Origin: Chitinophagaceae bacterium
GTDB taxonomy: Bacteria; Bacteroidota; Bacteroidia; Chitinophagales; Chitinophagaceae
Length of the DNA: 64,000 nt
Direction: 5' to 3'
Assembly: GCA_013140985.1 (NCBI GenBank)
Contig: JABFRU010000021.1
Span: 104,818-168,817 of the forward strand
The translations under genes were made by a program, and so were the position numbers. Every line of letters starts with the position of its first letter. Within the stretch, counting starts at the first letter, position 1. The notes under the pieces were generated by a model. That model was given only the letters and a program-made list of their open reading frames with translations. It searched no databases and had not been told where the DNA came from. This document shows, piece after piece, positions 51,022 to 59,022 of the stretch.

Positions 51022-52107
51022 TCAGATCTTTCCTCTTACATTTAAAGCATCTCTTAATCCATTTCCCAACAGGTTAAATGCTAATACAAGAAGCATGATA
51101 GCAAACCCCGGCGCAAGGGCCAGCATTGGTTTTTGTGTAATGATTAAGTTGTAATTCTCTTTTATCATCAATCCCCAGCTGGGTTGCGGGGGTTGTACTC
51201 CAATTCCTAAAAAACTTAACCCGGCCTCAATAACAATCGCAGACGCAAAATTGGAAGCAGCTACCACCATCACCGGTCCCATGATGTTTGGCCAGATATG
51301 CCGTACAATCGTTCTGAAGTCAGAAAAGCCCAATGCTTTTGTTGCTTCTACATATTCGAGTTCTCTTGCGGCCAACACTTGTCCTCTTACCAATCTTGCA
51401 ACATTCACCCACATCGTTAAGCCGACAGCAATAAATACTTGCCAGAAGCCTTTGCCCAATGCCAGTGTAATAGCAAAAACCAGCAATAATGTCGGGATGC
51501 TCCAGATCACATTGATGAACCACATGATGATATTATCTGTTCTTCCACGATAATAACCGGCGAGAGAACCCAATACCAGGCCAATGCTCAAGGAAATAAT
51601 GACTGTGATCAGACCAACACTTAAGCTCACCCTTGTGCCGACGATCAGCCGGCTTACAATATCACGACCGGATTTATCGGTTCCAAGCAAATATTTTTTT
51701 GTTACTACCGGATCATGGGCAGTTTGTGATGAATGATAAGCTTGCCTCTCACTGACACCTTCATCAACAAATTTCTGAACGATGATGCTGTCGCCTTTTC
51801 GTTCATGACCCAGTATAGGAATATAATGATAAACATCTTCTTTACCGGAGATCAGTTGTTTGAAAAATCCCGTGGAGCCAACATCCTTGTCTTTTTTTAC
51901 TTTGATAAAACTTTGTCTGAAGCCCGGGTTTTTTCCTTCTATCTCTACAATCATACGATTGGCATAAGGGGAAGGATCGGGAGCAATGAAATAAGCAAAT
52001 ATCGCAACGATAACAGCTATGATAATAATGATCATCCCAAACACCGCGCCTTTGTTTTTTTTCAAACGCCGCCATGCTGCCGCCTGGAATGATTGAGATT
52101 GACTCAT
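51022..52107 (-). CDS. ABC transporter permease, DppC/OppC type
   Basis: The 361-residue protein has an N-terminal cytosolic segment, one helix (about 20-42), a periplasmic stretch (about 45-130), then a five-helix BPD_transp_1 domain. The EAA motif is in ELEYVEATKALGFSDFRTIVRHIWPN. It has the DppC/OppC layout for di- or oligopeptide import. The partner permease (DppB), ATPases and binding protein are not adjacent, so it is an isolated gene of the system. Confidence 0.9.
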   Translation of the reverse strand: MSQSQSFQAAAWRRLKKNKGAVFGMIIIIIAVIVAIFAYFIAPDPSPYANRMIVEIEGKNPGFRQSFIKVKKDKDVGSTGFFKQLISGKEDVYHYIPILGHERKGDSIIVQKFVDEGVSERQAYHSSQTAHDPVVTKKYLLGTDKSGRDIVSRLIVGTRVSLSVGLITVIISLSIGLVLGSLAGYYRGRTDNIIMWFINVIWSIPTLLLVFAITLALGKGFWQVFIAVGLTMWVNVARLVRGQVLAARELEYVEATKALGFSDFRTIVRHIWPNIMGPVMVVAASNFASAIVIEAGLSFLGIGVQPPQPSWGLMIKENYNLIITQKPMLALAPGFAIMLLVLAFNLLGNGLRDALNVRGKI

Positions 52108-52120
52108 GCGGGGAAGTTAG

Positions 52121-53236
52121 TTATTTTACTTTTCTTCCCTTCCATTCATATCCTCCAAATTGCCCGAACAAGCCGGAGATAATTGTATAAACAATATGAA
52201 GCGGTTGGAAAAAGAAAAGAAGTTTCACTGTCCATTTCTTGTTAAAAAAAGCAGCTGCAGACCAGCAAAGTGGTAACTCCGCCAAAGTTTTTGCTATCCA
52301 CAGGCCGGCGAGGTATAACCAGTAACAATTGCAAAAAAATCCGGCAATAGCCAGCGTTAAAAAAGAAAGATTGAAAAGATAAACGAGTAACAACACAGGA
52401 AAAAATCTTTTATCATCATAATGACCGGCTTTGCTGGCCCAGCGTATCCGTTGACCGAAAAATGCTTTCCATGTTCTTTGTGGCTGTGTGTTTACTATTG
52501 CATCTTTTGACTTCAGGTAAAAAACATTGTCCGGATATTGTTTCCATATTTTATGCATCAGCAGCATATCATCTCCGGAAGCAATTGTATCAATGCCGCT
52601 GAAACCATTTACTTCCTGGAATGCTTTTTTTGAATAAGCAATATTGGCTCCGTTGCACATGGATAATTTTTTTTTGCTGACGGCTGCACCTGTTATTGCC
52701 TGCAGGATCATAAAATCCATGGCCTGGAATGTTTGCAGCAAAGAAGAATTGCAATCAATGCTTACCGGCGCTGCAACGAATTCAGCTTGTCTTTCTTTTT
52801 TAAACGATGCAATGGTTGTAAGCCAGTTAACAGGAGGCACACAATCTGCATCTGTTGCAACGATCAGTTCTCCTGAAGCTTCAGCAATTCCTCTTTCGAT
52901 CGCTTTCTTTTTATATGAGTTGATCCCGTCTTCTTTCAGCTGAATTAATTTAATTGATGGATATTGACGAACAATGTTTGCTGTTTGATCAGAGGAATTA
53001 TCATCAACCACAATTATTTCGAACAATTCTCCTGGATATGTTTGCTTCTGTAGCGAATCTAATAAGGCGCCAATATTTTCTTCTTCATTTCTTGCGGGAA
53101 TGATGACACTGATCTTTGTTTGAGGTAAAGAAGAAGATGCATTGTATTCCGGAACAGATCTCCAGGCCCACCAATAATAGAGTACGAGCAGGCTATAGAA
53201 AGCAAATAGTATTATGATGATAATGAGAAGTATCAT
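52121..53236 (-). CDS. Family 2 glycosyltransferase, membrane-associated
   Basis: The ATG at 53236 gives 371 residues; an in-frame TTG lies four codons upstream. It has an N-terminal helix (about 1-22), then a GT-A fold with ISVIIPARNEEENIGALLDSL, the DDNSSDQT segment, the DADC metal site (ATDADCVPP) and QRIRWASKAGHY (QxxRW-like). Two or three helices at the C-terminus (about 260-350) follow. It likely makes a polysaccharide or glycolipid. It precedes the ABC permease on the same strand. Confidence 0.9.
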   Translation of the reverse strand: MILLIIIIILFAFYSLLVLYYWWAWRSVPEYNASSSLPQTKISVIIPARNEEENIGALLDSLQKQTYPGELFEIIVVDDNSSDQTANIVRQYPSIKLIQLKEDGINSYKKKAIERGIAEASGELIVATDADCVPPVNWLTTIASFKKERQAEFVAAPVSIDCNSSLLQTFQAMDFMILQAITGAAVSKKKLSMCNGANIAYSKKAFQEVNGFSGIDTIASGDDMLLMHKIWKQYPDNVFYLKSKDAIVNTQPQRTWKAFFGQRIRWASKAGHYDDKRFFPVLLLVYLFNLSFLTLAIAGFFCNCYWLYLAGLWIAKTLAELPLCWSAAAFFNKKWTVKLLFFFQPLHIVYTIISGLFGQFGGYEWKGRKVK

Positions 53237-53263
53237 GCAATATGGCAAAACTAATCATTGCGA

Positions 53264-54091
53264 TCAGTGCAGCAAAGCGGGCAATATTTCAGCAATATGC
53301 TTCTCATGCAACACCTGGTGGCCGGAATGAATAACAGACAATATGCAATGATCTTCGATCCCCTTCCTGAACTTTTCACCAACCGATGAAAGAATGATTC
53401 GGTCATGCCGGCCATAAACCAGCCGAACTCCAGTGTCATTTTTTTTCACTTGCTGCTTTATCTTTTGCAGACGGGGTTTTAATTTTCTCAGCGTTGTCCA
53501 TCGGGCATAGAGTAAACGTCGCACTTCTTTATCGCCTATATAATAATTGACAAACTTGAAAATGCTTGCATTCACCAGTTTTAATTTGTTCAATATTTTT
53601 AAGAAACCAAAGAACCAGTCCGGATGCTTCATGGTAAAGGAAAAGAATTTATTTCCCAACCAGGTTTGCGTAGAAAGCCAATACCAAAAATTTGTTTTTA
53701 ATCCATCAGGCGCCAATAAAACCAACCGTTCAATTTTTTCCGGGATCAATTGATAAAGACTCAACGCAATGCGACCGCCGAGACTGAAACCGATGAGGGA
53801 GAGTTTAAGGTTTACTGTTTGAAGTTTAAGATTGTTTTGTTCGAAGATCCCTTTAATGATCTGTAACAGGTCTCCTGAGGTGAAAGTCAACCCCTCATTC
53901 CATTCTGTTTTACCATGAAAAGGGAGATCAATCGAATAAAAGCTGTATCGGTCGCCGGCATATTTGGCCAAAAAATCATAAGAGGTCGCCTCCTCGCCAT
54001 ATCCGTGAAAACACAGTGCCGGGCTGGGTCCTGAGCCAAAACGATGGTAGCTGATAACGGAATTCTTGTATATGAGCCGGCATGATTCCAT
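53264..54091 (-). CDS. Cytoplasmic alpha/beta hydrolase
   Basis: The 275-residue protein has an alpha/beta-hydrolase fold with ALCFHGYGEEATSYDF (oxyanion region), the nucleophile elbow LIGFSLGGRIA (Ser), the acid in LVYGRHDRI, and the base His in VIHSGHQVLHEKH. There is no signal peptide. The substrate is unknown. It diverges from the MarR gene (88 bp between starts), so the MarR dyad may also affect it. Confidence 0.85.
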   Translation of the reverse strand: MESCRLIYKNSVISYHRFGSGPSPALCFHGYGEEATSYDFLAKYAGDRYSFYSIDLPFHGKTEWNEGLTFTSGDLLQIIKGIFEQNNLKLQTVNLKLSLIGFSLGGRIALSLYQLIPEKIERLVLLAPDGLKTNFWYWLSTQTWLGNKFFSFTMKHPDWFFGFLKILNKLKLVNASIFKFVNYYIGDKEVRRLLYARWTTLRKLKPRLQKIKQQVKKNDTGVRLVYGRHDRIILSSVGEKFRKGIEDHCILSVIHSGHQVLHEKHIAEILPALLH

Positions 54092-54126
54092 CCCGAAAGC
54101 AAATAAAATATTTATTGAAAAATTAA

Positions 54127-54177
54127 ATTGGTCGTTTCAAATATAATACTAATTTTGATTAGTTGTATAAACAACTA
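54127..54177 (+). promoter_or_regulatory. Promoter and MarR operator
   Basis: TTG (54128-54130), 19 bases, then TAATTTTG (54150-54157) form a Bacteroidota-type promoter. TAGTTGTATAAACAACTA (54160-54177), a dyad of two 7-bp arms, overlaps the predicted start and ends just before the ATG at 54179. MarR-type autorepression at this site is likely. Confidence 0.65.
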
Positions 54178-54178
54178 T

Positions 54179-54619
54179 ATGCCAAACAACCAATTTAAAA
54201 AAGGCGAACTATACAGCTTTATCACCGGTAAAGCCTCTACTGCAATTGCCCGCAGGCTTCAAAAAAAATTCAATACTTCGGGATTGAATTTAACTATTGA
54301 GCAATGGAGTGTGTTGTATCACTTGTGGAAACAGGAAGGAATAAGCCAGCAGGAATTATGTAATGCTACATTCCGTGATAAGCCCAGCATCACCCGTTTG
54401 GTTGACAATTTGGAAAAATTAAATCTTGTAAAAAGAGTACCCTCTGAGAACGACCGGCGGATCAATTTGATCTACCTCACCAGGCAATCACAAAAACTAC
54501 AGGAAGAATCAATGGCTTTGGCAGAACAAACATTGAATGAAGCACTGGAAACCGTACCTGCAGAAAAAATAGAAGTGTGTAAAGAAGTGTTACAGGTGGT
54601 GTATGATAATTTGAAGTAG
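54179..54619 (+). CDS. MarR family transcriptional regulator
   Basis: The ATG at 54179 gives 147 residues. It has the MarR winged helix: ISQQELCNATFRDKPSITRLVDNLEKLNLV and the wing with RVPSENDRRINLIYLT (conserved D-x-R in the wing). The N-terminal helix (FITGKASTAIARRLQKKF) and C-terminal helices form the dimer interface. It has a dyad at its promoter and an acyl-CoA dehydrogenase gene 58 bp downstream, which may belong to its regulon. The ligand is unknown. Confidence 0.9.
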   Translation: MPNNQFKKGELYSFITGKASTAIARRLQKKFNTSGLNLTIEQWSVLYHLWKQEGISQQELCNATFRDKPSITRLVDNLEKLNLVKRVPSENDRRINLIYLTRQSQKLQEESMALAEQTLNEALETVPAEKIEVCKEVLQVVYDNLK

Positions 54620-54677
54620 CGAATGGTGCGTAGCCGATGAATAAAGAAATTAAATTCTTGACCATAAAACTTATCTC

Positions 54678-56471
54678 ATGAGTACTGCAACAACAACAAA
54701 GCTTGTTTTAAAAGGGGGTGAATGGCTGGTGAAAGAATCATCGGCATTCGACACGTTTATTCCTGAAAATTTCAATGAAGAGCAATTGATGATCCGGGAT
54801 ATGTGTAAACAATTCCTTGCATCGGAAATATACCCTGCTCTCGACAGGATTGATGACCTGGAACCAGGATTGATGAAATCATTGGTTGCAAAAGCCGGCG
54901 AGCAGGGATTATTATCTGTTTCTTTTCCGGAAGAATATGGCGGACTTGGCAAAGATTTTATTACCTCCACTATTGTGAACGAATATCTCGGTGCCGGGCA
55001 TTCTTTTTCTGTGGCGGTAGCAGCGCATACAGGCATTGGCACCTTGCCTATTTTATATTTTGGTACACCGGAACAAAAACAAAAATATATTCCAAAGCTG
55101 ATCAATGGTGAATGGGCAGGAGCCTATGGATTAACTGAGCCTAACAGCGGAAGCGATGCATTGGGTGCAAAAACAACAGCAAAGCTCAGTGCCGATGGCA
55201 AACATTATTTACTGAACGGGCAGAAATGCTGGATCACCAATGGCGGCTTTGCACAAGTATATACAGTGTTTGCAAAAGTGGACGGAGATAAATTCACGGG
55301 CTTTATTGTGGAAAGAGGAACAGAAGGATTTACACAAGGCCCGGAAGAGCATAAGATGGGCATCAAAGGTTCTTCTACTGTTCAATTGTACTTCCAGGAT
55401 TGTAAAGTGCCTGTCGAAAATGTATTGGGAGAAATAGGAAAAGGACATAAGATCGCTTTTAATATTTTGAACATTGGCCGTTTGAAATTAGCTGCAGCGG
55501 CATTGGGCGGTGCTAAAATGGCATTGACAGATACGGTTGAATATGCAAGAACAAGAGAACAATTCAAGCAACCTATTTCAAACTTCGGAGCGATCAAACA
55601 TAAACTGGCAGAAGCAGCTATTAAAATTTTTGTGGGTGAATCTGCTTTGTATCGCACTGCCAAATGGATCGATGATAAAGAGCATGAATTGCTTTCTTCG
55701 GGCAAACCCGGGAATGAAGCATTGTTGGGTGGAGCAGAAGAATATGCCATCGAATGTGCGATGTTGAAAGTATATGGAAGTGAAGTATTGGATTTTGTGG
55801 TTGATGAAGGTGTGCAGGTGCATGGTGGCAATGGTTTTAGTGCTGAGTATAACATTTCAAGAGCGTATCGTGACAGCCGCATCAATCGCATCTATGAAGG
55901 AACAAATGAGATCAACCGTTTACTTACACTTGATATGACATTGAAAAGAGCAATGGGTGGAAGGTTAGATCTGATGGGTCCTGCAATGGCTGTTCAAAAA
56001 GAACTGATGAGCATTCCTGATTTTTCTGCAGAAGACGAGGCGCCATTCACAAAAGAAAAAAAATTGGTAGCTAATTTTAAAAAAGCCATCCTGATGGTTT
56101 CCGGAGCTGCAGTACAAAAGTTAATGATGAAGATCGAGAATGAACAAGAGGTGCTGATGAATATTGCAGATATGGCTATCGAAACTTTTAATGCTGAAAG
56201 TGTTTTATTGCGGGTAATGAAAATGGCGGATCAGCAGGGTGAAGCAGCCAGCAGCAATAATCTCGATATCATGCGGACCTATTTATATGATGCGGCAGAT
56301 AAAATAAATAAATCAGGAAAAGATGCTGTCAATTCCTTCTCCGATGGTGATGAACAGCGAATGATCCTGATGGGTCTGAAAAGATTCACCAAAGCAGAGC
56401 CATTCAACAGCAAGGAAGCAAGAAGAAGGATTGCAGATAAAATGATCACTGAAGGAAAATATTGCTATTAA
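54678..56471 (+). CDS. Acyl-CoA dehydrogenase
   Basis: The 597-residue flavoenzyme of the acyl-CoA dehydrogenase family oxidises acyl-CoA to enoyl-CoA in the cytoplasm. FAD and substrate motifs AYGLTEPNSGSDA and CWITNGGFA are visible, followed by QVHGGNGFSAEY and SRINRIYEGTNEINR. The last has the catalytic Glu in YEGTNE. It is longer than the usual 380 residues because of a C-terminal helical extension (about 420-597), as in the VLCAD-like type found in Bacteroidota. It is likely part of fatty acid or amino-acid degradation. Confidence 0.92.
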   Translation: MSTATTTKLVLKGGEWLVKESSAFDTFIPENFNEEQLMIRDMCKQFLASEIYPALDRIDDLEPGLMKSLVAKAGEQGLLSVSFPEEYGGLGKDFITSTIVNEYLGAGHSFSVAVAAHTGIGTLPILYFGTPEQKQKYIPKLINGEWAGAYGLTEPNSGSDALGAKTTAKLSADGKHYLLNGQKCWITNGGFAQVYTVFAKVDGDKFTGFIVERGTEGFTQGPEEHKMGIKGSSTVQLYFQDCKVPVENVLGEIGKGHKIAFNILNIGRLKLAAAALGGAKMALTDTVEYARTREQFKQPISNFGAIKHKLAEAAIKIFVGESALYRTAKWIDDKEHELLSSGKPGNEALLGGAEEYAIECAMLKVYGSEVLDFVVDEGVQVHGGNGFSAEYNISRAYRDSRINRIYEGTNEINRLLTLDMTLKRAMGGRLDLMGPAMAVQKELMSIPDFSAEDEAPFTKEKKLVANFKKAILMVSGAAVQKLMMKIENEQEVLMNIADMAIETFNAESVLLRVMKMADQQGEAASSNNLDIMRTYLYDAADKINKSGKDAVNSFSDGDEQRMILMGLKRFTKAEPFNSKEARRRIADKMITEGKYCY

Positions 56472-57226
56472 TTTTTCCAGGGTTCTTTATCAAAGTCCAG
56501 CATAGGCCCCCTGCGGAAAGTAGAAGCGCCTACCGAATCTTTATAAATATCGGCTAATTCCTTGCGGGCTGTTTTTACTTCGTTCAGTTTATAAATCCTT
56601 TTTCTTTCTATCACTATCCCTGCGCACAGTAATAGTGAAGAAAAGGTAGTAACGAGGAAATATATCAGGAATGTGTGATCGGTGTGAGAACTTTTGAATA
56701 CATAATGTATCAGGTAAATAATAGCATAGCAACCATACGCAAACACCAGGGCGGCAGCCATGATAGCTTTTCCCATTGTTTTTCCGTTCATGAGAGCCGC
56801 TTTTGAATGCTTGACAAAAAAGTGAAGGCAAAATCCTATAACGATGGCAAGGCCCGGCCCCATGATGATGGTAATAGCGTTTACATTAACCCCTTTCCAT
56901 ATCAATATTAATAATTCGAAAATGAGGAAGAGGCCAATGACCATTTTAATCCGGCGATTAAGTGCAGGGGATGTGCTGAAATAAATAAGAAAACCAAGCA
57001 TGAGAGGTGTGTCGAGTAAATTATTTGTAATACCCCAATAACGGGTAACATCATCCCCCGGATCAATATACTTCATCGTTGAAAGGTTATAGCCAAAAAC
57101 GATCAGGTAGTAGATCATTAACGCAGGAAATGTTTTGTATCCGCTTAGTTTAAATAACAGGATAAAAAAAACAGGAAGGAAAAGGGCGATGGAGGAAATG
57201 AGCCCCAAAGTAGAACTCCATGTCAT
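56468..57226 (-). CDS. Polytopic membrane protein of unknown function
   Basis: The 252-residue protein has about seven transmembrane helices (first near 5-25, then 30-50, 70-86, 92-108, 115-135, 148-170 and 182-202). A C-terminal cytosolic tail of about 45 residues follows with the GPMLDFDKEPW segment. No motif I can name. Its stop overlaps that of the acyl-CoA dehydrogenase by 4 bp (convergent). Confidence 0.6.
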   Translation of the reverse strand: MTWSSTLGLISSIALFLPVFFILLFKLSGYKTFPALMIYYLIVFGYNLSTMKYIDPGDDVTRYWGITNNLLDTPLMLGFLIYFSTSPALNRRIKMVIGLFLIFELLILIWKGVNVNAITIIMGPGLAIVIGFCLHFFVKHSKAALMNGKTMGKAIMAAALVFAYGCYAIIYLIHYVFKSSHTDHTFLIYFLVTTFSSLLLCAGIVIERKRIYKLNEVKTARKELADIYKDSVGASTFRRGPMLDFDKEPWKN

Positions 57227-57366
57227 ACTCTATTGGTTTTTTCTTAGGATATGGTTCAGTTTAGACTTCCCTTACGGGAATTCTCTTACAATATTAACGA
57301 GAGCTGCTTATACATAGTGCCTTATGATAAAGGTTAATACTAAAATTCAGTAAAACCATGTTACCA

Positions 57367-57384
57367 TTTCGTAATACTACGAAA
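57367..57384. promoter_or_regulatory. Dyad TTTCGTA-N4-TACGAAA upstream of the amidase
   Basis: A perfect 7-bp inverted repeat with 4-base spacer lies 35 bases upstream of the amidase start codon, in a 192-bp gap without other signals. It is placed where an operator would lie. No regulator can be assigned. Confidence 0.4.
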
Positions 57385-57418
57385 ATGATCCTGCGGATTT
57401 TTGTGCTATCTTTCTGTG

Positions 57419-58588
57419 ATGATACGATGGCTTTGTTTTACAATAATTTTTTATGGTTTACCCCTAGGAGCGCAAACTGTCAATACTAATTTTCTTTTAG
57501 GAAAAACCACAGGCACATTACCCTTTCTTGAGTATGGACTTGGTGAAGATCGGTTGGGTGGGGCCAAGATGACCTATCTCGATACCGGTATTGTGATAAA
57601 AGTAGTTGACAGCACTATTATTAATTATAAAGTACAGCTTTCCAAAGACCATTTTGCTTATTTGCAAAAAACAAGTTTTGTAAAAGACAGTACTGTAAAA
57701 ATTCAACCCTATTATCTTACCAGTAGCTGGCTGGTAAATGGAGATGATAAATATGATTATGTAGCAATAACACTGGATGAACGATTACCCTACCGGCATA
57801 TTCAACAGATAAATCCTTCAAGAATTGTGGTGGATATTTTTGGGGCTACCAGTAATTCGAACTGGATCACTCAGCGTTCTTCTGCAAAAGAAATAAAGAG
57901 TGCCTCGTATGAACAGGTCGAAGATGATGTGTTCCGCATGATCATTGAATTAAATCATCCGCAGCACTGGGGCTACAGTATATATTACCTGGGTAAAAGA
58001 TTAGTGATAAAAGTAAAACGACAGCCAAGGGATCTTGACCTTGAAAAAATAAAAATTGCTATTGATGCCGGTCATGGCGGCGATAATACCGGCGCCACAG
58101 GAATAACTACTAAAATACGGGAGAAGAACTATACATTGCTGATCGCACAGGAATTGCAAAAAGAATTATTGGATAAAGGAGCTACCGTATTCATGACAAG
58201 AGAGAAAGATACTTCTTTGAGTATGGTAGAAAGGGTGGAAATGGTTAAAAAAGAAGATCCCGATTTTTTAATAAGCGTACATCTTAATTCGTCAGCAAAG
58301 GACAGCATTAAAGGTGTCAGCACTTATTACAGGTACATTGGCTTCCGGCCCCTGTCGAAATACATTTTGGAAAGCATGGTAAAATTGGGTTTGGTGGAAT
58401 TTGGCCTGGTGGGCAATTTCAATTTTACATTGAGTGGCCCGACGGATTATCCCAACTGTTTGGTAGAAGTAGCTTTCTTAAGTAACAAAGAAGATGAACA
58501 ATTGATCCTCGATCCGGAATTTCATAAAGCGGTAGCCAAACAGATCACCGAAGGGATAAAGAATTGGCTGAAATCCTGTAAAGACTAA
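57419..58588 (+). CDS. N-acetylmuramoyl-L-alanine amidase (Amidase_3) with AMIN-like domain
   Basis: The ATG at 57419 gives 389 residues with a signal peptide (1-18, ending GAQ). An AMIN-like beta domain follows (about 90-190, RHIQQINPSRIVVDIFGA). The Amidase_3 domain has the zinc ligands IAIDAGHGGDNTG (His), a Glu after REKNYTLLIAQ, LISVHLNSSA (His) and the catalytic Glu in NCLVEVAFLSN. It cleaves the bond between MurNAc and the stem peptide in cell separation. The four-base overlap with the convergent cytochrome gene marks its end. Confidence 0.93.
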   Translation: MIRWLCFTIIFYGLPLGAQTVNTNFLLGKTTGTLPFLEYGLGEDRLGGAKMTYLDTGIVIKVVDSTIINYKVQLSKDHFAYLQKTSFVKDSTVKIQPYYLTSSWLVNGDDKYDYVAITLDERLPYRHIQQINPSRIVVDIFGATSNSNWITQRSSAKEIKSASYEQVEDDVFRMIIELNHPQHWGYSIYYLGKRLVIKVKRQPRDLDLEKIKIAIDAGHGGDNTGATGITTKIREKNYTLLIAQELQKELLDKGATVFMTREKDTSLSMVERVEMVKKEDPDFLISVHLNSSAKDSIKGVSTYYRYIGFRPLSKYILESMVKLGLVEFGLVGNFNFTLSGPTDYPNCLVEVAFLSNKEDEQLILDPEFHKAVAKQITEGIKNWLKSCKD

Positions 58589-58995
58589 TGAAACCCGGGA
58601 GGCATCGGTTCTCCTTTATGACACATGATGCAGGTTATCGTTGTGAGGTATTCGGGTTTTTGATTTTTATCATAATGAAAATACTTGGCATTCATTTCGA
58701 TCGTCATCCGCATCATATCCCTTGCATTTTCTTTCATCGGTTCTTTGTCTGACGCATAATCAAGAGTATCCCTGGCGCCAAAAGCCAATACCACTGGTTT
58801 TGCATGACAAAAATTACAGGTAACACCCAAAGCTTTATTATAAGAATGCATGATACTGTCAAGCTTTGCATCGGAGATGTCTTTCGGCAATATCTTTAAG
58901 TTCCTTTCGTTTTGCTTTGTAGTATTAACAACAGCAATACCCAGCATCATAAAGCTGAACAAACCTGAAAAGGCGAGTATTTTATTTTTGTGCAT
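58585..58995 (-). CDS. Dihaem c-type cytochrome, secreted
   Basis: The 136-residue protein has an N-terminal hydrophobic signal (about 6-24) and two CxxCH haem motifs (CNFCH near residue 60, CIMCH near residue 123). The spacing resembles the soluble cytochromes related to photosynthetic reaction-centre cytochrome units that are common in Bacteroidota as small periplasmic proteins. It likely carries electrons, but its partner is unknown and the respiratory operon is far away. Confidence 0.87.
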   Translation of the reverse strand: MHKNKILAFSGLFSFMMLGIAVVNTTKQNERNLKILPKDISDAKLDSIMHSYNKALGVTCNFCHAKPVVLAFGARDTLDYASDKEPMKENARDMMRMTIEMNAKYFHYDKNQKPEYLTTITCIMCHKGEPMPPGFH

Positions 58996-59022
58996 TACAG
59001 TGAGTTCAAAACGAAATTATTT

